Part shown: one piece after another, positions 50,673-59,522 of the stretch
Layout: the number at the start of each line of letters is the position of its first letter
Position numbering within the stretch: the first letter of the stretch is position 1
NCBI RefSeq assembly: GCF_900129195.1
Contig: NZ_FQUY01000008.1
Span: forward strand, 1-64,000
Reading direction: 5' to 3'
Source of the DNA: Desulforamulus putei DSM 12395
GTDB lineage: Bacteria; Bacillota; Desulfotomaculia; Desulfotomaculales; Desulfotomaculaceae
DNA length: 64,000 nucleotides
Position numbers and translations under genes: made by a program
Notes under the pieces: generated by a model
What the model was told of the DNA's origin: nothing
Databases searched by the model: none
What the model saw: only the letters and a program-made list of their open reading frames with translations

Positions 50673-51782
50673 TTACAGCAGGCCCTGACGCCTGGCGTAG
50701 TGGTCAACGTCGATGCCCCTGCGGCACATCCAGTGATAGGTTTGCCCGTTTATAATCACAGGCACCTTTTTTAAGTCCGGGACAGTCTTTGCTCCCAGCA
50801 TGAGCATAATCCGGCGGGTTTCTTCAATAAACCTGTCCAGATAGCGGGTCAGTCCTTCGACGGAATCCTGGATTACTATTCTTAGCAGCGGGCGGGCCAT
50901 ACCGACCAGAAAGCACCCCAGGGACAGGGCCTTCACGCAGTCCAGGGCATGTTGAATGCCACCGGATGCAATCAAATGAATCTCTTCATTTTCCTCCGCT
51001 AGGCCCTCCAGCAGGCTGACAGCCGTGGGGATTCCCCAGCTAAAACCCGCCTCTTTGCCGGAGCGGGCCTGTTCAATGGCCATAAAATCCGTTCCCCCGG
51101 CGCCCCCCACATCAATATAATGAACCCCGGCCCCGGCAATGCGGCGGATGCTTTCCCGGGGCATGCCAAAACCCACTTCCTTGACAATTACAGGGACATC
51201 CAACTGCCTGGCCAGGAGCCCGATGTTTTCTAATACACCCCTGAATTTTCTGTCCCCCTCTTCCATTGCCAGTTCCTGGGGAGCATTGAGATGCAGTTGG
51301 ATGCCGTCTGCCCGGATCATGGCGATGGCCTCTCTGGCCTCGGACAGGGAACAATCGGCACCGAGGTTGGCCAGGATGACGCCGTCCGGATTTGCCTCCC
51401 GAACCACAGCAAAGCTGGACCTGGTGGAGTGATCCTCCAAGGCTGCCCGCTGGGACCCAACCGCCAGGGCCACCCCGGCGGCAGCTGCCGCTCTGGCCAG
51501 GTTGTGGTTAATACTCTCCAATTGAGGATGCCCTCCGGTCATGGCGTTAATTAACAGGGGCACCTTCAGTTGTTTACCCAGGAATACGCAGGAAGTATCC
51601 ACATCCTCCCAATCAAGCTGTGGCAGCGGGTTGTGCACCAGTGTTATATCATTAAATCCCGTGGCGCCTTCAATGCTCTTTTGTCTTAAGGACAGTTCAA
51701 TATGTTCCAGTTTACGGTTTAATCGCAATGCCAAGCCCCCCGGATGATGTCGGTTTATTATTGATTGCTTCTTTATTTCCAC
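50673..51782 (-). CDS. fni: Type 2 isopentenyl-diphosphate isomerase
   Basis: A 369-aa FMN-dependent enzyme that interconverts IPP and DMAPP in isoprenoid synthesis. Typical segments: GFNDITLVHNPLPQLDWEDV, INAMTGG, VGSQRAAL, IVKEVGFGM and DVGGAGGTDF. GTG start at 51782 behind AAAGGGA. It has 20 or so extra residues at the N-terminus, including two His. Leftward, 72 nt after typA, so co-transcription with it is possible. Confidence 0.92.
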   Translation of the reverse strand: MEIKKQSIINRHHPGGLALRLNRKLEHIELSLRQKSIEGATGFNDITLVHNPLPQLDWEDVDTSCVFLGKQLKVPLLINAMTGGHPQLESINHNLARAAAAAGVALAVGSQRAALEDHSTRSSFAVVREANPDGVILANLGADCSLSEAREAIAMIRADGIQLHLNAPQELAMEEGDRKFRGVLENIGLLARQLDVPVIVKEVGFGMPRESIRRIAGAGVHYIDVGGAGGTDFMAIEQARSGKEAGFSWGIPTAVSLLEGLAEENEEIHLIASGGIQHALDCVKALSLGCFLVGMARPLLRIVIQDSVEGLTRYLDRFIEETRRIMLMLGAKTVPDLKKVPVIINGQTYHWMCRRGIDVDHYARRQGLL

Positions 51783-51854
51783 GGTCCCTTTGTAATCCCC
51801 TTCCGGGCGCCTGGTTTATTGACAATTTTCTCTGTCTTCGACAACACCTGGACC

Positions 51855-53687
51855 TCACTTCTCAATGGAGGCCAGTTTCCTGGCCCGGGCCCTTTCATTT
51901 TTATCCAGGAGTTTTTTCCTGATCCTGAGGCTCTTGGGAGTCACCTCCAACAATTCATCATCACTCAAGTATTCCAGAGCCTCTTCCAAACTCATGATGC
52001 GGGGCTCCTCCAGTTTCACGGTGGCCTCGGCGGTACTGGAACGGAAGTTGGTCAATTGTTTTTTCTTGCAAACATTCACTTCAATATCCTGTTCCCGGAC
52101 ATGTTCCCCCACCACCATCCCCTCGTAAACCCTGGTACCTGGGGCGATAAACAGTGTCCCTCTGTCCTGTACCGAGTGCAGTCCGTAGAAGGTGGCTTCT
52201 CCGGATTCAAAGGCAATCAACACACCCTGGTAGCGCCGTTTAATCTCGCCTTTATAGGGCTCATAACCCAGGAAGGTGTGATTCATCACCGCATGTCCTC
52301 GGGTTTCCGACAGCAGTTGAGAGCGGAAACCGATCAGTCCCCGGGCGGGAACCTTGAACTCCAGTCGTAATTGTCCCGGCCCGTTGGGCCCCATATTGAT
52401 CATTTCACCCCTCCGGTTGCCCAGGATCTCCATGACCGGTCCCATTTTATCCTCCGGAATATCCACCAGCAGCGTTTCCATGGGTTCCAGCAGTTCACCG
52501 TCGTCTCCCCGTTTGTAGATAACCTCCGGTTTGGATACCTGCAATTCATAACCTTCCCGCCGCATGGTTTCAATTAAAATGGACAAGTGTAGTTCCCCCC
52601 GGCCGGCTACCTTCCAAACATCCGGGGAATCGGTGTCCTGCACCCGCAGGCTTACATTCCTTTCCATCTCCTTGTACAGCCTGGCCCGCAGTTTGCGGGA
52701 GGTAATATGCTCTCCCTCCTGGCCCGCAAAGGGACTGTCGTTGACCATGAAGGTCATTTCCAGGGTTGGCTCATCCACCGTGATGGCCGGCAGGGCCACC
52801 GGGTTGTCCTTATCGGCGATGGTCTCCCCAATTTTAATGTCTTCCAGGCCGGATACCACGACGATTTCCCCGCAGAACGCCCGGGGTACTTCCAGCCGTT
52901 CCAGTCCTTCGAAGACGTAGACCCGTCCGACACGGTAGTTTTTGACATTCCCTTCATGGTCGATAACGGCTACCGTTTGGCCGCCGGCAATACTGCCCTG
53001 GGAAATTCTGCCGATGGCAATGCGGCCAATATAGGAATCGTATTCCGTATTGTTTACCAGCATTTGCAGGGGCGCCTCCGGATCCCCCTGGGGGGCCGGA
53101 CAATGATTGATAATGGTCTCAAACAGAGGCTTTAAGTCACTGCCCGGCACATCCTGGTCCATGGTGGCTATGCCCTGGCGGGCAACGGCGTAAACCACCG
53201 GGAACTCCAATTGCTCGTCACTGGCCCCCAGTTCAAAGAATAACTCGTAGACTTCGTCCACCACCTCATGGATCCGGGCATCCGGGCGGTCAATCTTATT
53301 CACCACCACGACCGGCACCAAATTTAGTTCCAGAGCCTTCCGCAAGACAAAACGGGTTTGCGGCATCGGTCCTTCCGAAGCATCCACCAGCAGCAGGACG
53401 CCGTCCACCATTTTTAACACCCGTTCCACCTCGCCGCCGAAATCCGAGTGGCCGGGGGTATCCACAATGTTTATTTTATACCCCTGATAACGAACCGAAG
53501 TATTTTTCGCCAGAATGGTAATGCCCCGTTCCTTTTCCAAATCATTGGAATCCATGACCCTTTCCTGGACAACCTGGTTTTCCCGAAAGATGCCACTCTG
53601 CTTTAACATACCGTCCACCAGGGTGGTTTTGCCATGGTCTACGTGGGCTATAATGGCAATATTCCTTATATTATTGATTGCTGTCAT
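51855..53687 (-). CDS. typA: Ribosome-associated GTPase TypA/BipA
   Basis: A 610-aa translational GTPase. G1 [10 protein letters not shown]3 [11 protein letters not shown] and G4 NKIDRPDAR are intact, with the EF-G-like domains and the BipA-specific C-terminal domain ([20 protein letters not shown], then [18 protein letters not shown]). It binds ribosomes in stress and in subunit assembly. ATG at 53687 behind AAGGAGGA. Full family length. Confidence 0.96.
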   Translation of the reverse strand: MTAINNIRNIAIIAHVDHGKTTLVDGMLKQSGIFRENQVVQERVMDSNDLEKERGITILAKNTSVRYQGYKINIVDTPGHSDFGGEVERVLKMVDGVLLLVDASEGPMPQTRFVLRKALELNLVPVVVVNKIDRPDARIHEVVDEVYELFFELGASDEQLEFPVVYAVARQGIATMDQDVPGSDLKPLFETIINHCPAPQGDPEAPLQMLVNNTEYDSYIGRIAIGRISQGSIAGGQTVAVIDHEGNVKNYRVGRVYVFEGLERLEVPRAFCGEIVVVSGLEDIKIGETIADKDNPVALPAITVDEPTLEMTFMVNDSPFAGQEGEHITSRKLRARLYKEMERNVSLRVQDTDSPDVWKVAGRGELHLSILIETMRREGYELQVSKPEVIYKRGDDGELLEPMETLLVDIPEDKMGPVMEILGNRRGEMINMGPNGPGQLRLEFKVPARGLIGFRSQLLSETRGHAVMNHTFLGYEPYKGEIKRRYQGVLIAFESGEATFYGLHSVQDRGTLFIAPGTRVYEGMVVGEHVREQDIEVNVCKKKQLTNFRSSTAEATVKLEEPRIMSLEEALEYLSDDELLEVTPKSLRIRKKLLDKNERARARKLASIEK

Positions 53688-53875
53688 AAGTTCCTCCTTC
53701 AGGACCGTACGTAATAAATTTTAACCAAAGATTTATTATATAACACCTTTGTTAAATTGCGTAGGGAACTGTTGCAATCTTATAATAAGCAATTTACAGG
53801 TACTCCTGTTATGACATAAATTTATCTTTACAAGGCCGGGGAAATGAATGTTATACTATTCGCGAGGTGCAGCAG

Positions 53876-54859
53876 ATGACAACCAGAAATTTTCTCTATG
53901 CCTTCATAACCCTTAATGTTGTAATGGCCGTTGGTGTGTTTTCCCTGATCAAGATTGAAGGTCTGTCCGTTGTGGATGCCGCTTGGCTTGCCACCATCAG
54001 CATCACAACCGTAGGTTACGGTGATATCGTACCAAAGACCGTGCCGGGCCGGTTGGTAACCATGGGGCTGATTGTCAGCGGGGTAGGCCTTTACACCTAT
54101 ATTTTAAGTACTGTAATGGTGAGTATCGCCGAGGGGCAATTGTTTGACCTGTTGGGCGAAAAGCGGAGGCGAAAAATGATCAGTAAGTTAAATAATCATA
54201 TCATTGTTTGCGGCTTGGGCCGGGTCGGCAGCGAAGTGTTCAACACCTTAAAACATGAAAAACAGCCCTTTGTGGTCATTGAAAAAAACCCTGAAAGGGC
54301 CGCTTTATACCGGCACTCCGGGGTGCCTGTGGTGGTGGGAGATGCCAGCGAGGATAAAGTTTTAGAACAAGCAGGTATTCACCGCGCCCGTACCCTTATT
54401 ACCACTTTGCCCGACGATGCAGGCAATCTGTTTATCGTAATGACTTCCAAAGACTTGAATCCCAATATTAAGGTCATCACCCGGGCCACCCGGTCTGAAG
54501 GTATTCCCAGATTAAAACGGGCCGGCGCCGACAGCGTGATCGCCCCCTCTGCCCTGGGAGGCAGGAGGATGGCCATGTCAGCCATCAAACCGGCCAGCGT
54601 GGCCTTTGTCCAAACCCTTTTTGAACGTCATAACGTTTATTATCAGCTGGAGGAATTTACGGTAAGCAGCAATTCATGGCTGGCCAACAAAGCTCTTAAA
54701 GAATCCGGCCTGCGGGAAAAATTCGGCTGCCAGCTATTGGTGATCAACCGGGGTCACGAGACCATTGGCAGTCCCGGCCCCGATGAAGTTATACTACCCG
54801 GCGATGAACTGATTGTCTTTGGCCCTTCAGATAAATTATCTGAATTGGAAAAAGCATAG
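53876..54859 (+). CDS. Two-helix K+ channel with RCK domain
   Basis: A 327-aa potassium channel. Two transmembrane helices flank a pore with selectivity filter TTVGYGD. A TrkA-N/RCK domain follows (HIIVCGLGRVGSEVF, VIEKNPERAA, VVVGDASEDKVLEQAG) and then a TrkA-C domain (LKESGLREKFGCQLLVINR). MthK-like architecture; K+ efflux gated by a cytoplasmic ligand is likely. The ATG at 53876 sits six bases after GAGGTG, whose GTG the longer frame would use. Confidence 0.9.
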   Translation: MTTRNFLYAFITLNVVMAVGVFSLIKIEGLSVVDAAWLATISITTVGYGDIVPKTVPGRLVTMGLIVSGVGLYTYILSTVMVSIAEGQLFDLLGEKRRRKMISKLNNHIIVCGLGRVGSEVFNTLKHEKQPFVVIEKNPERAALYRHSGVPVVVGDASEDKVLEQAGIHRARTLITTLPDDAGNLFIVMTSKDLNPNIKVITRATRSEGIPRLKRAGADSVIAPSALGGRRMAMSAIKPASVAFVQTLFERHNVYYQLEEFTVSSNSWLANKALKESGLREKFGCQLLVINRGHETIGSPGPDEVILPGDELIVFGPSDKLSELEKA

Positions 54860-54885
54860 AAAAAGCAGCCCGGTATGGCTGCCTT

Positions 54886-55062
54886 TTAGCCCAATGGGTT
54901 CTGGTAAGGATAGTTTGCCCGCCGGCGCTCCCAGGGGCGGCACATTTCAATACTGACTCCCAGTTTTGTCTCTTCCTCATAGAGAAAACGGTAGACTTTG
55001 CTGCCGATGGTTGTTAGCCCCAAATATATGGCGCCAAGTAGAGGAAACAGAACTTTTTTCAT
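54886..55062 (-). CDS. Small hypothetical membrane-anchored protein (58 aa)
   Basis: MKKVLFPLLGAIYLGLTTIG gives one N-terminal helix, followed by a charged tail ending YPYQNPLG. ATG at 55062 with a weak GGGG-type site. No family recognised. It lies convergent with the K+ channel gene and downstream of three small leftward genes. Confidence 0.5.
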   Translation of the reverse strand: MKKVLFPLLGAIYLGLTTIGSKVYRFLYEEETKLGVSIEMCRPWERRRANYPYQNPLG

Positions 55063-55158
55063 TTGCCTGCACAACCCCCAAAAAACCCTATTTCTACTCT
55101 ACTTTTTTCGCCAAAGAGTTTCAAATCCCTTTAATTTATCCTTAAATTTGGCAAAAAA

Positions 55159-55506
55159 TTAGTTGTCAATTTGTATGGCAGTAACCCTTTGAAAGTCTGA
55201 TTGACCGGGCTTTCTTACGGACAGTTCATCCACCGACCCGTTATCCCACGTAAGCTTAACCTCTAGGGGCAAGGCGGCGCCGGTTATGTCCAGTTTTGCC
55301 TGGCGCATCCAGTCGTCATTTAACCGGACAAACACCAGCTCCATGCGATTATTTTTAAACAGTTTAATTCTGGATTCCCCCACAATTTTATAGAAGACTG
55401 TGTATTCTTTCAGGTCTTTGTTTAAAAAATCCGGTTCCTCAATGGAAAACTCTATACCGCCCTGTTTTTCCATATCATCCGTAATTAAATCAACAATTTG
55501 AGCCAT
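55159..55506 (-). CDS. Hypothetical protein (115 aa)
   Basis: Soluble, beta-rich C-terminal half (LFKNNRMELVFVRLNDDWM ... VKLTWDNGSVDELSV). GGGGAGG three bases before the ATG. It probably forms an operon with the two small genes upstream (40-nt gap). No family recognised. Confidence 0.65.
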   Translation of the reverse strand: MAQIVDLITDDMEKQGGIEFSIEEPDFLNKDLKEYTVFYKIVGESRIKLFKNNRMELVFVRLNDDWMRQAKLDITGAALPLEVKLTWDNGSVDELSVRKPGQSDFQRVTAIQIDN

Positions 55507-55546
55507 CTGCCTCCCCCTCTCTTTGGCACAACGAGCCTCTTCACAA

Positions 55547-55756
55547 CTAACCGCAAGTCCCCTTTCTAAACTCCTTGATGGTTAACTGGACATTGGGGTT
55601 GTTTAAAATTACCCGGAAGATTGATACAATGTCATAGGGCTCATGGGTGACTGTCTGCTGGGCATATGCCAGAGCAGCTTCCTCGGTATCAAAGCAAGAA
55701 ATTTCGTCGCACTGGCCGTTTAGGATTTTTACCACCAAATAAATATTCAGGTTCAT
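55547..55756 (-). CDS. Hypothetical protein (69 aa)
   Basis: A soluble alpha/beta protein (MNLNIYLVVKILNGQCDEIS). Its ATG overlaps the stop of the upstream gene (ATGA), so translation is coupled. No family recognised. Confidence 0.65.
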   Translation of the reverse strand: MNLNIYLVVKILNGQCDEISCFDTEEAALAYAQQTVTHEPYDIVSIFRVILNNPNVQLTIKEFRKGTCG

Positions 55757-55968
55757 TCAACTTCCACCTCCTCAGTAATTTGATAATCCGGACACTCCTT
55801 TAAGTGCTCCTGAAAAGATTTTAATGCCATTTCCAGACCGTCCGCAAAGCCGTTATTATATTCGCTGGCCGACATTCCCTGGATATAATGAAGATAAATA
55901 ATGGTACTCTTCTCCCACTTTTTAAGACATTCCTGCAAAGAAGCCAAAAATGGCCAGCCCCCTTCCAA
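55753..55968 (-). CDS. Hypothetical protein (about 64-71 aa)
   Basis: A helical acidic protein with MSASEYNNGFADGLEMAL in the middle; 'YNNGFxDGL' resembles small clostridial helical proteins. Start uncertain: TTG at 55968 has no ribosome site, TTG at 55947 lies about nine bases after AAGGGGG. First gene of a three-gene set. Confidence 0.6.
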   Translation of the reverse strand: MEGGWPFLASLQECLKKWEKSTIIYLHYIQGMSASEYNNGFADGLEMALKSFQEHLKECPDYQITEEVEVE

Positions 55969-56080
55969 AACAATGTAAACTTTCCAAGTTTATTTTTTCT
56001 CCTTATGTTGTGATTATCCTGCCGACGGTGGCATTGACATGAAATCCCCGGACAAATTATGATGGAAGCGGGGTGATAAA

Positions 56081-56422
56081 ATGAGCTGGATCCTTAGCTT
56101 GTTTCTAAACAGCGCCGCCTTGCTGGCAGCGGATTATTTGATTGACAGCATTAAAATTGATGGTTTTGCTTCGGCCATACTGGCTGCCCTTTTGCTTGGT
56201 TTTGTCAATACTTTTATCAGGCCCATCCTGGTCTTTCTTACCTTTCCCATGACCGTGGTGACGCTGGGATTATTCATTCTGGTGATTAATGCAGTCACCT
56301 TTGGTCTTGTCTCCTGGTTCGTTCCCGGGTTTCACATCTACAGTTTTGGCGGGGCCTTTGTGGGGGCCATTATCACCGGTGTTACAAGCTGGATACTAAA
56401 CGCAATCTTTAACGACCATTAA
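56081..56422 (+). CDS. Phage holin family 4 (YvlD-like) membrane protein
   Basis: A 113-aa protein with four hydrophobic helices (LLAADYLIDSIKIDGFASAI, then LLGFVNTFIRPILVFLTFP). The FVNxFIRPILxxLTxP motif marks the YvlD/holin-4 superfamily. These are chromosomal envelope-stress proteins in Bacilli; a lytic role is not implied. ATG at 56081 behind GCGGGGTG. Confidence 0.85.
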   Translation: MSWILSLFLNSAALLAADYLIDSIKIDGFASAILAALLLGFVNTFIRPILVFLTFPMTVVTLGLFILVINAVTFGLVSWFVPGFHIYSFGGAFVGAIITGVTSWILNAIFNDH

Positions 56423-56544
56423 TGACTGCCACTAGTTACTTTCTCAAATATAAATCATAACTTAAATCAATATAACCTCTATAAAAATTATTATTTTAAA
56501 TGGAAACCTTCCCTGATCCTATAAATCCTGTCATAATTTATCTC

Positions 56545-56573
56545 GTATTTCAGAGCCCTCTTTGATCATACTA
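56545..56573 (+). promoter_or_regulatory. Predicted sigma-G promoter of the SASP gene
   Basis: GTATT (56545-56549), 17 bp, CATACTA (56567-56573). The -10 fits the forespore sigma-G consensus CATnnTA and the gene is a sigma-G class product in other spore formers. Confidence 0.65.
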
Positions 56574-56619
56574 AAGATAGACCCACATCATAAAGAAAAA
56601 TTCAAGGAGGGAATCTAAA

Positions 56620-56883
56620 ATGACAAGCCGTAATACGAACCAACCTGTTACCCCCGGTGCCAGCAGCGCTCTGGATCAAATGAAGTATGAAATCGCCAGC
56701 GAACTTGGTCTTACCAACTATCAACAAATGGACAAAGGTTCTCTGCCCAGCCGCGTAAACGGTTATGTCGGTGGTAACATGACCAAGAAACTGGTTGCCT
56801 ATGCTGAGCAAGCTCTGGCCAGTGGTAACACCGCACAAATTCTTCAGTCTGCTCCTACCGAGCAAATCGGTCAAAGATCCTAA
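56620..56883 (+). CDS. Alpha/beta-type small acid-soluble spore protein
   Basis: An 87-aa SASP that coats and protects spore DNA. Both family signatures are present: LDQMKYEIASELG (containing the germination protease site YEIA/SELG) and GSLPSRVNGYVGGNMTKKLV. ATG at 56620 behind AAGGAGGG. Confirms that the organism makes endospores. A sigma-G-type promoter lies upstream and two hairpins downstream. Confidence 0.95.
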   Translation: MTSRNTNQPVTPGASSALDQMKYEIASELGLTNYQQMDKGSLPSRVNGYVGGNMTKKLVAYAEQALASGNTAQILQSAPTEQIGQRS

Positions 56884-56897
56884 CAGGAACGGAAGGG

Positions 56898-56978
56898 AAA
56901 CCGACACATTTTTTAGCACAGGTGTCGGTTTAGCCCTCACCGACAACGGGAGAGAATGCGCTCTCCCGTTGTTTTATT
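56898..56978 (+). terminator. Two terminator hairpins after the SASP gene
   Basis: AAACCGACAC (56898-56907) pairs with GTGTCGGTTT (56922-56931). CAACGGGAGAG (56944-56954) pairs with CTCTCCCGTTG (56961-56971), followed by TTTTATTTT. The second is the stronger. Confidence 0.8.
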
Positions 56979-57279
56979 TTGTATAAGATTTATTTAACGA
57001 TTCCCGAGAAAAAAGAGGAAATTGCAAACTACTCAAAGAAGTAATGCTTACATGCCAAATCAATAGAATCTACCTCAGTTGGCGCTCAAACCGAAGCCAT
57101 GCAGAAATTGACTTATCTCTGCCCACGCAATCATATTGCCCAGGTTTATTCACTGACATAGTTACCTTAATTAAACATCATAGACAATTTATAATTATTG
57201 CACTGATTGATTGGTTCATTTATAATCTATTTGTGTTCTGATTAGCTGCATTCAATTCTAGTACAAGGGGGTATTTGGC

Positions 57280-57468
57280 ATGTTTATGGTATCCATCAAT
57301 CAGGACAAATGTGTGGGCTGTGGTTCCTGCGTAGATGCCTGCCCTGCTAAAATTCTCGGCATGGAAGGCGATAAAGCGGAGGTAACCGGGGACGCTGCAG
57401 ACTGCATGGGTTGCGAAACCTGTGTTGAAATCTGCCCCAGCGAGGCTTTCACTGTCATGGAACTGTAA
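57280..57468 (+). CDS. 2[4Fe-4S] ferredoxin
   Basis: A 62-aa bacterial-type ferredoxin with two clusters: CVGCGSCVDACPAKIL and CMGCETCVEICPSEAF. ATG at 57280 eight bases after GGGGG. A small soluble electron carrier; the redox partner cannot be told. Monocistronic with its own terminator. Preceded by about 280 bases without a gene. Confidence 0.93.
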   Translation: MFMVSINQDKCVGCGSCVDACPAKILGMEGDKAEVTGDAADCMGCETCVEICPSEAFTVMEL

Positions 57469-57480
57469 GCATCATTTGCA

Positions 57481-57508
57481 AGGGGACGTCACAGTGACGT
57501 CCCCTCTG
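57481..57508 (+). terminator. Terminator of the ferredoxin gene
   Basis: A perfect 11-bp stem AGGGGACGTCA (57481-57491) with 57495-57505, followed by CTGTTGTT. Confidence 0.75.
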
Positions 57509-57653
57509 TTGTTCAGGCATATATTCAGTCCGGCAAATAATTACATTTATACAAGGAAAGAATAGGAGAACCAAGTTCCTTCACTAAAAACAAAGGATTT
57601 ATCCCGGTGACAAAGAAGTAGTATATATGAATTGAACTGAAGGGAGCGGTTAA

Positions 57654-57893
57654 ATGTTAAATATTTTTAAAAAGATCCTTTTCTTCTTTCAAGCAATGTT
57701 AAACCCTGCCGTTCCCAGCCGGTTAAAGTATGAAATCGGTATTTGTCTGCTTTATATTATCAGTCCCATTGATTTTGTTCCCGATTTCATTCCTTTAACA
57801 GGCAAAGGCGATGATGCCGTTGTCCTGTTGTGGTGCGCTAAACGAATTTATGATGTGATAAAGGCCCATAGACAATATCTCTGCAAAAAATAA
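57654..57893 (+). CDS. YkvA family (DUF1232) small membrane protein
   Basis: A 79-aa protein with YIISPIDFVPDFIPLTGKGDD, the defining SPIDxxPDxIP signature of the DUF1232/YkvA family. One or two hydrophobic helices. Family function unknown. ATG at 57654 behind GGGAGCGG. Confidence 0.85.
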   Translation: MLNIFKKILFFFQAMLNPAVPSRLKYEIGICLLYIISPIDFVPDFIPLTGKGDDAVVLLWCAKRIYDVIKAHRQYLCKK

Positions 57894-57930
57894 AACAAGC
57901 ACTCCGTAACTGCCTGCGGAGCGCTTGTTC
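57894..57930. terminator. Terminator between convergent genes
   Basis: ACAAGC-CTCCG pairs with CGGAG-GCTTGT around an 8-nt loop with one mismatch, then TCTTGTT. Confidence 0.7.
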
Positions 57931-57933
57931 TTG

Positions 57934-58155
57934 TTATAAAAAACTTTTTATTAAATAGGCCACAACGCAAAGACCGACAAAAATCCCTACATTTTTAATC
58001 ACTTTGCTGCGAACCAGGATATCTTTCTTTTGCTTTTCTCTTTCTCTCCTAAGTTGTTTCTGGGCCGGGTCTGTGTAGTTCAGTTTTTTCAGCTTAGGTT
58101 TTTCCCTTGGTATGAATGGAATGACTTTTCCCGTAGCCTTTCCTCTCTCCGCCAT
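57934..58155 (-). CDS. Small hypothetical membrane protein (73 aa)
   Basis: A Lys/Arg-rich N-terminal 45 aa (KKLNYTDPAQKQLRREREKQ) is followed by one C-terminal helix (VGIFVGLCVVAYLIKSFL), so a tail-anchored protein. ATG at 58155 behind AAGGGTG. No family recognised. Confidence 0.65.
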   Translation of the reverse strand: MAERGKATGKVIPFIPREKPKLKKLNYTDPAQKQLRREREKQKKDILVRSKVIKNVGIFVGLCVVAYLIKSFL

Positions 58156-58214
58156 TTAGCACACCCTTTTCTGCGGTAAATTCTCCCTTTATTCTTATTT
58201 GTTATTTATATCGG

Positions 58215-58847
58215 CTATTCGATATCTTCTTTACCAATGGCATAACCCAGGCTAAAAATGTCCTTTAATAAGTTATGTATGAGTATTTCTGCCCACTGGA
58301 CAACTTTGGGATTGGGCTTGCTTTTATAAATGCGAGCCAGTTCATGAGATACCTCAGCAATCATTTCCCTGATATCGTATTTTTCTTCAAATTCCTTTGA
58401 ACAAAAAATCTCCGCCCCTTCTTCGATGGAGGCATTAAACTGCTTTTCCAACCCGCTGAAGTAGCTGACAATATCATTTAGTTCCCCCAGGACCCCCTGC
58501 AGGGCGGTCTCCATACAGTAATCCAAAAATTTCTTTCGTTCACTGGTGGGAAGGCTTTCAAAGACCGTTTTTCCTTCTTTATAATATTGGACCTGGCAGT
58601 TGGCCACATTGCCTTTTTCAAAACCGGTCCCTTCAAAAAAATCCCTTATACGTTTTTGTCCCAGGGAACTCACGGTACGTTCCCTGTTTATACTGGCAAT
58701 GATTTCGGGGGGACCCAGCTCACATTTAATTCGCAATACTTTAACGTTTTTAAGATAAAAAATATAATACTCTCCGTACTTCCTGCTTTTTATTTCATTC
58801 GGGATAATGGATAATCCCCCCCTGTCTGCAAGATAACTGGCATACAT
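58215..58847 (-). CDS. Hypothetical protein (210 aa)
   Basis: A soluble alpha/beta N-terminal part (GEYYIFYLKNVKVLRIKCEL) and a helical C-terminal part with acidic heptads. No signal peptide or membrane segment. Ribosome site weak. I do not recognise the family. It lies alone before a 600-base AT-rich gap. Confidence 0.65.
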   Translation of the reverse strand: MYASYLADRGGLSIIPNEIKSRKYGEYYIFYLKNVKVLRIKCELGPPEIIASINRERTVSSLGQKRIRDFFEGTGFEKGNVANCQVQYYKEGKTVFESLPTSERKKFLDYCMETALQGVLGELNDIVSYFSGLEKQFNASIEEGAEIFCSKEFEEKYDIREMIAEVSHELARIYKSKPNPKVVQWAEILIHNLLKDIFSLGYAIGKEDIE

Positions 58848-59436
58848 AAGTAGAATTCCCTACCAGGCAGCAAAATCCTTCCAAAGCAAAGCAAAAACTA
58901 ACCGCGGTGTTTCCTCTAAATTCTTATTATTTACTATCTATGAAGATATTATTAAAAATATTTGAACTCTTATTGTTTTTTAAGAGGCAGGTGCTATAAT
59001 AAATTTAAGGTTAAGGTTAGTTAAGATCAAATTATGAACAAAATCTTTTGACTTCCGGCTTCCTCTTTGCGGCAACTTTGTGATTAATTTCACTTTATTT
59101 TTATTCTTGCCGATTCATATTGTAAAATTTCTTCACAGAATTGCCAAATAAATAGTTTTTTTGCAGGTGAGCGAACTTGCAAAATTACAAAACAAAATCT
59201 TAAGTGGTTTGAGTTATGTAACCTAAAATATGTCTATTAATTCCAGTACAAACCAAACTAATTAAATATAATTATTTTAATTAGTATTTATATTTTAAAT
59301 TTTCCAACTTTAAACATCTGGTTATATTCTTTTGCTAAAAATTTCATAGTTAATATTTTTTCTAAAAAAGAAGGTTTTTTAAATTTTGTGACAAATAGAA
59401 CATTTAGAGATTTTTTATCGAATAGTTAAGCAATTG
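58848..59436. other. AT-rich gene-free region upstream of the hydrogenase operon
   Basis: About 590 bases, very AT-rich and without a gene. A TTGCA...TGCAA pair sits near 59165-59200 (hairpin around GGTGAGCG). Several TATAAT-like boxes occur (for example near 58999), none with a convincing -35. Upstream activation or a long leader for the hydrogenase genes is possible. Confidence 0.5.
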
Positions 59437-59480
59437 GCTAACAACTCTTTAGTACCATTATTGTTAGCAGAGTTGTTAGC
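59437..59480 (+). promoter_or_regulatory. 12-bp inverted repeat before the hydrogenase gene
   Basis: GCTAACAACTCT (59437-59448) and its exact inverted copy AGAGTTGTTAGC (59469-59480), 20 bp apart, end 43 bp before the hydrogenase start. A partial third GTTAGC lies at 59463-59468. Could be a regulator operator or a leader stem-loop. Confidence 0.65.
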
Positions 59481-59522
59481 ATGCATATGCAAAAAGCAGT
59501 TTTTAGCAAAGGGGGAAAACCT

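Noticed and set aside
57044-57241. 65-codon rightward ORF between the SASP and ferredoxin genes
   Set aside because: No proper ribosome site, odd amino acid mix and AT-rich context; the stretch from about 56980 to 57262 is treated as empty.
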